Assembly (NCBI GenBank): GCA_027382625.1
Contig: JAJKFJ010022473.1
Span: 1 to 64,000, forward strand
Direction of reading: 5' to 3'
Length of the DNA stretch: 64,000 bases
From: Tetmemena sp. SeJ-2015
Taxonomy: Eukaryota; Ciliophora; Spirotrichea; Sporadotrichida; Oxytrichidae
Shown one piece after another: positions 1 to 10,395 of the stretch. Position 1 is the first letter of the stretch; each line of letters starts with the position of its first letter. The notes below the pieces were generated by a model, which made no database searches, was not told where the DNA came from, and was given only the letters and a program-made list of their open reading frames with translations. The translations under genes were made by a program, and so were the position numbers.

Positions 1-150
1 GCTCAATCTCTTTTTGCTACGCGGTATTTTGCTCATAATCATCACCGCTCTTCTCCCAGAGGGCCCTTTACCGCCAACTGAGATCATGGGTAAGCGCAAA
101 AAACAAGACTAAAGACTATCTTTCTCATATTTAAATAGCAGAGGTTGTAA
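1..150 (-). pseudogene. Degenerate 5' end of a secreted catalase-like gene (copy A)
   Basis: This stretch aligns almost base for base with 7612-7760, the first codons and leader of the intact catalase-like gene B, but with several substitutions and small indels that break the signal-peptide frame. The gene continues off the left edge, so only the 5' end is visible. It is the left part of a larger duplicated segment (copy A) whose better preserved partner lies at 7.6-12 kb. I infer a decayed paralogue rather than a functional MDS, because no single frame reads through it. Confidence 0.7.
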
Positions 151-239
151 GATATTATTAATTTAAGAAGGTTAAAAAAAAAAATTTAAAATTTTACTTA
201 GTTGCTGAAAAAAAGGGTTATAAGAGAGCAGTCTGAGGT

Positions 240-1075
240 TTATATTTAGTAGCTCTGATACGTGGTAGTTTGAAATTCGTTTATTCTGGGTGGTATTTAT
301 TTTTTTGGGGGAAAAAAATGAGATAATATAATTAAAGTAAACTCCATTAACTTAAATTAAACTTCATTCTAGTCTTTTTAGAATATTAGAATACCGAAAT
401 AAATGAGTGAATATTTTTAGAAGATTGGCTGATTTTTCCCCTTTGACATATTAAGGCAGTGCCATATATTCTAAAAGTCTAAAGCTTCATTCTTATAAAT
501 CTTAAATCATTTATTATAAGGGAGAGAAGATATTTTAAAAATTTAACTAAAAATACAAATCTATATTTGCTGATTATCAGAGCGCTCATCTTATCCTTTT
601 GCAAGCTTTTCCTTTCAATTATGTCATTTTTCTGTAACTTGTCTTTGAAGAGTCATTTTCTCCCCTACTGCATCGGTAGGCAGGCCATCCTCAATCATCA
701 TTCCCTCAAAGAATCCTGCCAGCTGCAACTCGCTTAATTGAAAAATAATCCTAATTTTATTTTTCGTGTTTCTTGTTTCATGTTACCTCCGTCACAAAAG
801 CCTCTCTGGAAGCAGGCATACTTTCACTAGAGGCACATATTAAGAGACAATCTCCATGCGAACTCTTGGAGTCGAAGTCTCCCATCTTATCTATCCTATA
901 TTCACTCATTTATTTCAATATTCTATTAATCTAAAAACAAGAGAATGAAGTTTAATTTAATGGAACTTTCTTTTATTAAATTATCTCCACTTTTAAAAAT
1001 AAATCCCACCCAAAATAGTACAATTTAAAACTGCCACGCATCAAAGCCACCACATCATGAAAATCAGCTGGCACT
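240..1075. repeat. Inverted-repeat unit, arms 240-415 and 897-1075
   Basis: The arm at 240-415 matches the reverse complement of 897-1075 over roughly 175 bp at an estimated 80% identity, including the shared block AAATGAGTGAATAT at the inner edges. The spacer of about 480 bp contains the coding-like fragment at 624-885. Weaker similarity may continue outward to about 190 and 1100. This could be an old non-autonomous DNA transposon or an inverted duplication. Copy B of the surrounding segment lacks the unit. Confidence 0.6.
624..885 (-). CDS. Short coding-like fragment inside the inverted repeat
   Basis: An ATG at 885 opens 35 codons rich in Ser (MGDFDSKSSHGDCLLICASS...) to a TGA at 778-780. 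A second frame at about 740-624 reads QLSELQLAGFFEGMMIEDGL and onward to TGA at 624-626. Both lie in a GC-richer island in otherwise AT-rich DNA, so they may be two MDS pieces of one small gene separated by an IES near 741-778. I recognise no family. It could also be a passenger fragment carried by the flanking inverted repeat. Confidence 0.35.
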
Positions 1076-1458
1076 CTTTTTGCCTTTATCAACAAACACT
1101 AGATCTATTTAAAATTTAAAAATCCTTCTTAAATCAGAAATATTAAATTTATTAGTGAAAAATCTAAGGTGAAATCAAAATTGGAGAAATAAAATAATTT
1201 AGAGACAAGGCAAACCATTTCCCTAATGGAGCAAAATTTGATCCTTATACCTGTGAAACAGGCGCATATTCATAGAATTTCCTTCCCCCTTCGTGATTTT
1301 ACTTCTCCAAAATAATCCGACTCGCCCAAAAAACAACTTTATCCAGCTAATATATAGACCCGCGCCTTTAAAATTGCTTTTAAAAAAAAAGGGAAAAAAC
1401 TAATACACAAAGCGACACTAAATGTCAAACCTGCTTAGATTTTGCTTTGACCCTTTGT

Positions 1459-1855
1459 TCACACGAATCCGAACCTGATTGTCTGGGGCCATTTCTTGAT
1501 CTGAGCACCCACAGCTTGCTGACATCGCTTGCAGTCATTCTCTTAGAGCACCTCGGCCCCAGCTGAGACCCAGTTCTCTCTGTAAGTTAGGACGCAGTCA
1601 ATCTTACTTTCTTTGCTATCTTGCGTGAGCGAAGCTGCAGCTTCACAAATGAGAAGAAACTGTTTGATAGGATTGAGCCAGGGGGAGTACTCTGCGTTGA
1701 AGAGCACTACAACTTTGAATCGCTTGGCTGTTTCAAGTACCTCTGAGAAGCGATGAATGACTGCATTGTCCATAAGTAGAACGATCTTCTTGTGCAAGAG
1801 ACTCTCGTCACTGCGAATGCTCTTCAGAGTCTTGTAGATGAAGTTTTGGTTGAAT
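1459..1855 (-). pseudogene. C-terminal fragment of a Tc1/mariner-type (DDE) transposase
   Basis: About 130 codons are open on the minus strand. They contain LLMDNAVIHR, the second-Asp block of IS630/Tc1/mariner transposases, and 29 residues later YSPWLNPIKQF, the block that normally reads SPxLNPIEqfW. The third catalytic acid (Glu) is Lys here, and the N-terminal half with the first Asp is absent. The frame ends at TGA 1459-1461 after a short lysine-rich tail. Hypotrich germlines carry many such elements (the TBE 42-kDa transposase is of this class). I see no terminal repeats or companion ORFs, so I call it a dead fragment. Confidence 0.75.
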
Positions 1856-1879
1856 TAATTTCATAATTTTAAATGGAAT

Positions 1880-2481
1880 TAATTTTTCATGAATTATAAA
1901 TCCCACTTTCTTATAATTATAAAAAAGTGGTATCTAAACAGAATAGTGAATAAAGGATCTATGATCTGTTGAAATAATTCAGACTCTGTAAATAAAAATA
2001 ATGATGCTTCCTTAATCTCAATTAGTCGATATAAAAGCTTAATATAATATATTTTCCAAATAATATTTAGTTTCTTAATAAATCTGCTAATTCTTGCATT
2101 TTTTTTTTATTTATGTCAATAGCTTGTACTCTTTTTAAGGGAAATAGTTTCTTGAGGAATCAATGCTTAGATATGATGTTTCGCAATCCATTATGTAGTT
2201 CTCTCTTTATTAGCTTACGTGAGGCTTGACTTTACTCTTTAATGTATTGCCCTTATGATATTCGGTTTTTTTTCTTTCAAGGAACTTATTTTGGTTGGTA
2301 ACGTATTACAAATTTAACTATTGTATGTTCCTTCAAATACGATTAAGAAAGTCTTTTCTCTAATGTCACTAATTTTGATCGTAATTAAATAAGGAAGTTT
2401 CAAATCTATGATAGATTATTACATCTTTGGCTCGTTCAGCTGCAGAACCTAATATCTATTTTAATTGGTTGATTCTGCTTG
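1880..2481 (-). pseudogene. Truncated copy A of the Ser/Asn-rich gene at 8.1-10.2 kb
   Basis: Blocks at about 2000-2160, 2166-2265 and 2340-2480 match 8070-8210, 8850-8950 and 9100-9235. The minus strand still reads KPHVSQQRENYIMD where copy B reads KPHVSQQSDNYTMN. The homology stops at 2481/9235. Copy B's next 2.3 kb, comprising the 5' two-thirds of this gene and nearly all of the nitrilase gene, is missing from copy A. Internal blocks of the gene are missing too, so this is a deletion derivative. Confidence 0.65.
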
Positions 2482-2525
2482 ACATAAGATGATTGTGAAT
2501 TCCGACTATATTTAACAGATTTTAG
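2482..2525 (-). pseudogene. Nitrilase 5' stub (copy A)
   Basis: The sequence from GCTTGACATAAGATG onward matches 11524-11562, the first 13 codons of the intact nitrilase gene. On the minus strand it encodes LLNIVGIHNHLMSS against MLNRLGIHNQLMSS in copy B. The ATG has become CTG. Similarity to B continues to about 2770 across the divergent promoter region. Confidence 0.7.
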
Positions 2526-2789
2526 TCACAATCTTTCCATCCAGATCATCGTTCCAGCCACCCTCACTCTTACTTATTGAATTCTTTTATTTTTTTGTCA
2601 AATTTTTTTTAAAAAAATAAAGATTTGAATTTCTATTGTGGCAACATTTAATTTGAACATCTCGTTTTATTAAGAATTAAAGAATTATTTAAGGATATAT
2701 AAAATGGGATGAATATGATTATATAATCGGTTATTGGCTTTTCTTAAAAATACATGCTGATTGAGACCTTTGCTTTGTTATTCATATTA

Positions 2790-3346
2790 TATTAAGATTT
2801 AAATAAAGAGCTAATTTAAATCAATTGTCTACCCTAACAACGACATCGGCAACGAAGTGCATAAGTTTTTGAAGAATGATCGCCTCACAGCACAAAACTT
2901 GAAACTAAAATCTTAGGGGCAATCTTCAAGAACAAGTAAGGCATCCCAACTGGTTAACAGAGACTCATCTTCGCAGGAAATCTAGAAGAGTTACAAAGTA
3001 TCCTTGCATTTGTGTACTATTTAACACTATCAAGAACATAACCATTATCATTCACAAGCAGAACTCTCATTAACTTTATCATCCAGAAGGAGACAACCCC
3101 ACCTTCTAAATATAACTACTCAAAGCACAGACAAAATACTAAAAGTGAGATTGAGACTCGTATTCAGGCCCGTTTCTTTCCCAATATTTTTTTTGCTGAA
3201 GTTTTTTTAGCTAACAGCAAGGATATTACTGCTAGAGAAGATAATATCCTTAAAATTTTCATTTAAATCAAATACTAACTACATTCATCCAATTTCGCCC
3301 TTCATCATAGGATCATCATACAAGGTTAGTTACTTCATTTATGCAA
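2790..3346 (+). pseudogene. Decayed paralogue of the Gln-rich gene at 11.8 kb
   Basis: A single frame stays open from about 2816 to 3346 if TAA/TAG are read as Gln; its first 120 codons are Ser/Gln/Asn-rich and look coding. Nucleotides around ACATCGGCAA...AGTGCAT match 11854-11876 of the Gln-rich gene with a small insertion. Downstream similarity is weak. I infer the right end of the copy A duplication; it may be a diverged gene rather than a pseudogene. Confidence 0.4.
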
Positions 3347-3479
3347 AAATGTAAAATTAGATCAGGTCATTCAATATTTCATAATTCATCAGAAGATCTG
3401 AGACGTCTACATATGATAATTTTTGGAATATAAAAATAATATTGTCCTCTACTCTACTATGCTTGATTAGTTCTGTCAG

Positions 3480-4388
3480 TCAAATAGCTAAAATAAATTA
3501 ACTTTTCGGTGGGAGGCCTTTCTTTTTCGCCCTCTATTTTGCTGATTTTAAATAATTTCTTTATATTAAGATGAGATTTAAGGAAAATAGGTTTTCAAAG
3601 AGGTGACTGAATCACTTACCGCACCAACATGAGTTTATATAAATAGCATCGTCAATCGTCCCATTGCTTAAACTATGGAACTATGCATTGCGAATATACG
3701 TGCAAATGCAATATTAACATTTTTAAGTAATTTTAACTTATAATGATGTTGAAAGCGAAACTTATGAAATAAAAACAAGCCATTTCAAACATATAGCACT
3801 ATTAAATGTGTAAAAAATGAAAGCATAAGAACAAGGATTCATTTTTCTAATATAATGCTGGAAATAACACGTTTGCAATCAAAGGGTAATTTTAGGCTAG
3901 ATGGTAATTTTTCATATTTTGATGTAAAAAGAAGGATGCGAGGAAAGGCCCCTTCTACTTTTCCTATTAGAAGAAGTGCTGTGATAGTTTTCAGTAGATT
4001 TCTCGCAGCTTCTGTTTAAGCTTCTCTCAAACTTGTTTTCCTGTGCTTCTTGGAATTGGTATTTCTTGTTAGCTGATGAATTCAAAAAGTGAGATAGCCT
4101 GCTAGAGATAGTTGCCTTAGATTCCTAATTGCTCTGTGAGTTGTTGAGAGTTTGCTTTGCATTGTTTCTGATAGATTGGTTATTGTACTCCTGATGGTGA
4201 TTTGGGGTTCTGTCTTTGCTTTTATCTGGAATGCGTTGTGAAAAATATTGAGGGTCTGCAAGGCCGTTTTCCTTGCTAGATTGAATATGGAGGGGCACTC
4301 CTCTATGTGCAGATCTACTTCTGGTTTACTCTCTTGCTAGCTGATTCATTGGCGTCATATTTATTGAAGAAGACACTCCTTCGCTCAT
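3480..4388 (-). CDS. Ser/Asn/Gln-rich protein of unknown function, split by a transposon-like IES
   Basis: From the ATG at 4386-4388 one frame reads about 145 codons (MSEGVSSSINMTPMNQLARE...) rich in Ser, Asn, Gln and Arg, with no recognised domain or membrane segment. At 3957-3963 it meets ACTTTTC, which recurs at 3501-3507. Joining at that repeat removes the transposon-like element and gives NRKSQFILAI and a TGA at 3480-3482, a tidy C-terminus. It is divergent from the gene starting at 4743, with about 355 bp between. Function unknown; probably a disordered protein. Confidence 0.6.
3501..3956. mobile_element. 456-bp terminal-inverted-repeat element acting as an IES (TIR family copy 1)
   Basis: It lies between two copies of ACTTTTC. 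The right arm, read inward, runs GGGGCCTTTCCTCGCATCC and then about 60 bp closely matching the arms of the 18-kb element. The left arm starts GGTGGGAGGCCTTTC and is more degenerate. It interrupts the 3' end of a gene, and precise removal with one repeat restores the reading frame. No ORF is evident inside. Confidence 0.65.
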
Positions 4389-4742
4389 TAACTGCTTTTA
4401 AAGGATATAAGTTAAATTAATCCTGAGTTTTTTAAATAAGCTTAAATTTAACATGAAGCAATAGATTATGATTAAATTAAAAGTAATCACAATAAAGAAA
4501 CAGCAATAAATTCATTCAAGCCTCTAATAACTTAACAAGGACAATAATGAAAGGTCATTGAATTATTATGAATACTGAGACACATTTATATTTTTATCAA
4601 GAAATCGTATGATATAAATACCTTAAAAAAATAATCTATAGGTAATCACCATTACTGCTAATTGAACATATTTTAAAATTTAAAAAGTTTTTTATCCTTT
4701 TATTTTACTCATTCCCTATTTAAATAACTTTTAATCTTTATG
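4389..4742. promoter_or_regulatory. Divergent intergenic region
   Basis: AT-rich spacer between a minus-strand start (4388) and a plus-strand start (4743). I see no distinct motif; it must hold both promoters if the two starts are right. Confidence 0.35.
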
Positions 4743-6223
4743 ATGACTGAGTTTTCTAAGCTCTTGCCCCACTAGAGAACACTAAGTTTTGAGAAGATTT
4801 GGATTAAGAAGGGCAAATAAAATAAATGAGTTAAGGAGATGCCACTATTTGGGGTTTAATATCTTATTGTATTTTACGACTGGCAGACATTGATCGTCCT
4901 TGATCCATCGGACTTTTGCAAGGAGAAGTTAGGAAGTTAAACTTAGTTGTGGTAGGGGTTTTTGAAATTTCTATCATGTCAATACAAATTAAAATATCCT
5001 ATATCAAGAAATGATACATATTGAGATTTAAAGTACAGAGTTTTCACCATTTCAAGCCCTTTCATATTTTATTTAAGAGGTATCATAATTTTGTTATTTA
5101 AAAAATTAATTATTCAGTAAATATAATTGCCCAATGATTTATATAATCTAATCCTAATATTATATACAAATTTCAAATTTTCAATAGACCCTCGTGGATT
5201 AATTTATTTTATTTATATGTAAAAAAGATATAGCTGAGAATTTAATAAAAAAGATAATTAAATTAGATATTAAATTAAAATGGATTAAATCAGAGGCAGT
5301 TGAAGTATATCAGATTTGAATAATAATTAGACCATTCGATTCAGCATGAAATTCTAAGAACTTTTTATCCTTGCAACTTTTGTGTGGGAGCGCTCAGTAA
5401 AGAGTTATAACCGACACAAGTTTTAATGAAGATGAAGATGAGGAAGAAGAAGAAGAATGCGCGAGGCATATCTCGCTGCTGAGAGGTGCTGTGAAGATAA
5501 TTGAAGAAGAAACTCTTATTAATTTTTGATTCTCTATCGAACAAAGCTGCAGATCAGGGGTGAATCTGTGATTTCAACTGACACCATTTTGCAACTCTCC
5601 ATTTATTATTTTAACCAATCACCCATTTTAATTAAAATTCCTACTGTATATAATAATCTAAAGAGAAAACCTAAATGAAGGATTTTTAAATACTAATTCA
5701 TAATTTAATTGCTCTCTCAATGTTCTTAGGAAATTTTATTTAAAATGAACAGTTCTATAATGAAAGATGCTTTAAATATGTAATTGTTAGGCTTCTGGAA
5801 ATTATTTTTAAAAGTAGGTTCTTTTGAAGCATTTTTCTTATAAATTTGAAGATATGTTTTATATATGAGATTAAAGTTGGATTAAATTTGAGAAACTTAA
5901 GAATAAAGTATAACTTAGAGTTTACTCTAAGCCTTACTCACTCACGTCATCGGAAGTGGATCGTATTTTTAGAGCTATGTTCAGAAAGTGCCCTTGAACA
6001 CGGCCTTAACGAATTGCTGGTAGTATTTCTGGAACTAATAAAGAAAACTAAATTTTTTTTGAAGAGTCCAGAGACTGAAAATGAACTGGTGTGGAAGATT
6101 GCAACAATCGCGAACATACCATATAAGAACATGAATGCTATCTACAAACATAACTATAAAAATAATGTTAAGCGCCTCTGCGAATCTAATGACATCTTCC
6201 TCAACTGTTTGATAAACTTCTGA
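4743..6223 (+). CDS. Unknown protein with an acidic tract, assembled from at least four MDSs
   Basis: The likely start is ATG 4743, reading MTEFSKLLPHQRTLSFEK. Further coding islands follow: about 4872-4945 (WQTLIVLDPSDFCKEKLGS), about 5353-5515 (reading into SFNEDEDEEEEEECARHISL) and 5936-6223 (HSRHRKWIVFLELC... to NCLINF and TGA). A 424-bp IES bounded by ACTC separates the last two; joining gives EEETHSRHRKW in frame. Earlier joins are not resolved. I do not recognise the family. The C-terminal 95 residues look helical and soluble. The chain of islands as one gene is inference from strand, spacing and frame. Confidence 0.5.
5512..5935. other. IES, 424 bp, pointer ACTC
   Basis: Direct repeats at 5512-5515 and 5936-5939 flank AT-rich non-coding DNA. 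Removal joins the acidic MDS to the C-terminal MDS in frame. Confidence 0.55.
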
Positions 6224-6315
6224 AGAGAGAAATCGAATTGAGAGAAATTAAATGATAGTGATATATAGCCTGAATTTAAAAAGCCATTTCTAAATTAAAT
6301 AGGAAAAAATACGAT

Positions 6316-7733
6316 TCATATTTAAATTTCATTTTAAGAATAATAGTTGATTCCTTCCTATAAGAAAGCGAGAGGGCAGCCAGTGCTTCCTACGGGAACG
6401 TGAGCTTTCCATTCGGGTCTAAGCTAAAATATATTACATCTTACTTTTAACAAATAATTTAACCTAAAAAAGCATAAATAAATCAAACTTAATTAATCAA
6501 ATTAGAGATTTAATTGGTTCAATAAGTAAAACTAAGTGCACCTAAATTAAAGGCAAAGCACTTCCCTAAATAATAATTCTTCAATTCTAGTTTTTAAAAA
6601 AGTTAAATAATAGGTATTTTAAGAGGAAAAAGACCTAATGTATAATAAAATATATTGGGGTTCACTCAATGATTACGATTATAGATTATGATGTTTTTTG
6701 AGCTTGACATCCTCTTGCATATCTTGATGCTTGAAGAAGAGATACTTGTCACCGAAGTAGCTGCTAGTCAGCACAGTCTTAATAGTAATGTCTCCGATGT
6801 GAACCTTCTCGGATCCTGGGTTGGCGATGGCGTGGACCTTGTACAAGAGATCTTCCATTATTATTTTTTATAACGAGAGTGCCTACTGGGATCTCAGAAA
6901 GAGTCTTCTAGAAATCCTGAACGAAATCATCTGGATAGTTGTTTTTAAGGGTAGGCTCGAACACTAGTTAGAAGGGGAAGTGAGGGCTGGATTCTTTGTT
7001 TCCGTTTTTGTCGTAAGTGGCAATATCTGATAGACCCACAGTTTGGACAAAGGGAGTAGCAGTAGCGAACTTCTTGGCAATAATCTTCAGGCCGAAGTCA
7101 GTAGGACCTCCAATCAAAGTGAAAGCATTTAAAGATACAATAAATTTATCTTGAATCGATTGAATGTGGTTGGAGAAGTTCTTCCTTGAAGAAGTTCCAG
7201 GACTCAAAACCGTCGACTCCAAACATAGCAACCAAGTTACCTGAGTGAGTGTTATCTCTCAGGAACTTTAGCCCAAAGCCTGGTGTGAAGTTATCGAGGG
7301 CCTCTTTGGCTGTTTTCTTAGTGTAGTCTGGCTCCTTGGCACAGGATAATCTGATGAGTCCATGGTCGGAACCTGAAGCGAATATTCCGGTGTATCCCTC
7401 GCTGTTTGCAACTGGGGTGTACTCAATAAGAGCAACGTTACCCACAGAGTGGATAAACTTGTCTCTTACTCCAGTCCACCCATTTTCGAAGGTGTCTCCC
7501 ATCCATTGAAGAGAGGGAGACATACTTTCGGCCATGAGTCCAGCTCCCTGGCGAAGGGTGCTGTACCAACCGTAAGGCTTGTCATTCTCAGTAATCTGTT
7601 TCCAGAGTTCAATTTCTTTTTGCTCAGCGGTTTTACCCTCATAATCGTCACCACTCTTCTCCCAGACGGCCTTACCGGCAACTGAGAGCATGGCGTAAGC
7701 GCACACAACAAGACTGAAAGCGGTCTTTCTCAT
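6316..7733 (-). CDS. Secreted catalase-like protein B
   Basis: The ATG at 7733 opens a signal peptide (MRKTAFSLVVCAYAMLSVAG). The mature part has FIHSVGNVALIEYTPV, GLIRLSCA and GFGLKFLRD, which resemble in order the catalase blocks vvHxkGxgAfGxF, vRFST and GFAVKFYT. It continues through WNFFK and PFVQTVGLSDIATYD to a cysteine-bearing end (STGCPLAFLQEG), TGA 6316-6318. Three paralogues lie in the window. A 279-bp IES (pointer AGCT) precedes the last MDS and other small breaks occur near 6870-6960. Around 7190 the frame needs one base fewer (GAAGAACTTC where paralogues imply GAAGACTTC), a possible inactivating insertion or sequence error. Heme binding and catalase activity are untested inference. 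Confidence 0.6.
6422..6700. other. IES, 279 bp, pointer AGCT
   Basis: AGCT occurs at 6422-6425 and 6701-6704. Removal joins EDVK to LRPEWK on the minus strand, matching EDVALRPDWK in paralogue C and KPDWKKYL in D and E. Confidence 0.65.
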
Positions 7734-8135
7734 ATTAAATAGCAAAGATTGTAGATTTAAACTTATTAAGTTATTATTGCACTCATCTATCTCGAATTAA
7801 GACTTACAAAATGATTGTACATCAAATAGACTTTAAAGGTTAACTGACGAAAAAGTGAAATTTCTTTCCAAATTTAGGTTGAAGTGAATTTCTTAATTTT
7901 AATGTTGGCTAATCATTTTTATGAATTAGAAAATTTAATCTTGTTTCTTTATAATTATAATAAGGTCGGATCCAACTTGCATAGTAAAATAAATGATCTA
8001 CTACGAAGTTTAAATGCGTCAGAGTCTGTACCTAGACAATTGAGATGCTTCCTGAATCTGAATTAAATGATATAAATACTTCATATAATATATCTTCTTA
8101 ATAATTTATATTTTCTTTTTCTATAAGAAATCTGT

Positions 8136-10187
8136 TCATCTCCTTTTCTTTTAACAGATATTTATGTCAATACCTTGAACCTTCTTTAAAGGAGATAGCT
8201 CCAGTGGAATAAGACCAGATGAGAGCTATCCTTAGAACTGATTCGAAGAGTAGTTTCTATCTTAACAGACTTGCTTTTAATTTTCATTTTAACCATTCAA
8301 AGTTACTAGCTTTGGTTAGATATTTTCCGAGCTGAGGTCTTTTTTACTTTTACTCTTTGCGAGACACTGGAGATTATTTTTCCGCAAAGTTAATTTGGCT
8401 GAAATTCTTGTCAATGTTTTAAGTTGAGCTGGGGCCAATATCGATTTAAAAATCTGCTTTGCCAGCAGGCCTTGCAGATTAATCACTAGTTCTGTTTTAA
8501 GATATGCTTACCTGACTAATTTTCCTCCTCACACTCCCTGAAATAAAAAACCAAAGAGGTTATAATATTAGTGGAACCGTTTATCAAAGCAGCTGGATTA
8601 GACTGGTATTAGGCTTGCATCTTTTAAAGCAGATTTTCATCTCTAATTAAGAGCAGATCTGAGTTGGGATTGAACTAAGTTGGATTTACAGTCCTGAAAG
8701 ACAAAAAGTTTTCAACCGTCCTTCTGGATGAGGAGTTAGAACGAGTCCTAGCTAGACTATTATCACTAGTTTTAGAAATTAGCTAACTCCAGAGGTTTCG
8801 GTATCTATAAAATATAAATTGAGTTTCTGTCATAATCAGAGCCCTTGTAACCATTGCTTGCATATGATAGATCATAATTCATGGTGTAGTTATCACTTTA
8901 TTAGCTCACGTGTGGTTTAACTTTGCTCTTTGGAATATTTGCCTTAATAAGATTAGGTTTATTTGCGAGTAAATGAGAGTATCGTTTGGCGTTTCCTTTG
9001 CAAGAATCTGAGGACTAATTTAGATTGGTAACATAATACATTCACTTTAAATGCATATTTCTTCAAATACTGATTATCAGGCGTCTCCTTTTAATTAAGA
9101 AAGTCTTTTCTCTACTGTCGCTAATTTTGATCGTAATTAAATGAGGAAGTTTCAAATCTATGATCGATTATTACATCTTTGGCTTGCTCAGCTGTAGAAC
9201 CTAATATCTATTTTAATTGGTTGTTTCTGTCTCTCTCAATCCCAAGTTAATAGACCTCCTTAACACCAATTAAGGGCTTACTATTCAGGCAGGGATTGTA
9301 GGATCTTCTCTTCTCAGAGAAAAGAAGAGTAGTTACTTATTTCTACTTATCATCCATCTTATTGTAGTCAATTTTAGGATCAGCATACCTCCTTCTCTCA
9401 TCTGAATTATCTGCTCTATTTTTGTGATAAAAAGATATCATATCTTAATCATATGAATCAGTTGTGATGCCCAAATTTACTTCGATGATGCTCTCTCTCA
9501 TCTGACATTTAAAGCGCATTTTGATAAACGAACGATGAAGAGGTGAGGTACTTTCTTTTGTCTTTGGTTTTAGCTAAAGAGTTGTGTTTGGATTCTGATT
9601 TCTTATCACTTGGCGGTTCTTTTTTAGGAGAGAGAGTTTTCTGCACATCGATAAAATTCGCCTGCAGGCAATCATCTATTACTCTTTACCAGGTTGACTT
9701 AGAAGGGGATTCTAACTAAATTTGGAGAGCTGGAGCATTTACATTTGTTCGGCTCTGCCTCTAGAAAAGAGAAGTCGAACTGACTGAGTTGGAGTTCAAG
9801 TATTTAGACTGAAGAGTTTGAGAGGATGAAAAAATTTAATATAAAGAATGAAGTGTGAAAAGGGTTTTGGTTTCTACGAGGGTTGCTGCTTGCAATATCG
9901 GTTGACTCGTTTTACTTTGAGTATTTTGAGTAAGGATTTGGAGATTCCTGTCGGTTAAATTAGCTTATCTGCTGTTTCCCGTAATTTAGGCTTTGCTTTC
10001 GAGTGTCTAGCGAGCCCAGTGGAGTCTGCTTCTACTGATTTGTGGGAGTTTTCATAAACTACTAAAGCTAGCTCGTATTATCGAAATGAGTAGACTGAGT
10101 AGTGGCCAGGGAGGTTCTTGATTTAGAAGCCCTTTAGCTAACGTTGCTTTTTTTATTTAGAGATTTTTATCCTCTCTGCATGGACAT
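8136..10187 (-). CDS. Ser/Asn/Gln-rich protein of unknown function
   Basis: The ATG at 10185-10187 begins MSMQRGQKSLNKKSNVSQRA. Blocks of about 100 codons follow in alternating frames separated by short AT-rich IESs: FDNTSQLQQFMKTPTNQQ, SPKKEPPSDKKSESK, DERRRYADPKIDYNKMDDKQ, then KPHVSQQSDNYTMNYD, SRRTVENFLSFRTVNPTQF, and an end near PLELSPLKKVQGIDIN with TGA 8136-8138. Composition is Ser, Asn, Lys and Gln with almost no hydrophobic runs, so the protein is probably disordered. It lies in tandem with the nitrilase gene (stop at 10396, 208 bp upstream). The 3' third is duplicated in truncated form at 1.9-2.48 kb. No family recognised. Confidence 0.6.
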
Positions 10188-10395
10188 TAAAGCTTAATAA
10201 TTAATGAAATAAATTGCAAAGCTTATTATATCTGTTGCTAAAATAAATTTTAAATCTACTCGCGCATAATCTAATTGAATATAGAATGGATGATAATGTG
10301 ATAATGCGAAATATCTAATATTTGTAGTGAGGATGCAAAGTAAGTATACTCTATTTATCTTACACTATATTGGATTTTACTCTAAATTTTCACTA

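Noticed and set aside
5947..6132. Minus-strand frame opposite the 5.9-6.2 kb MDS
   Set aside because: The plus strand continues an open gene through a pointer junction; the minus frame has no such context.
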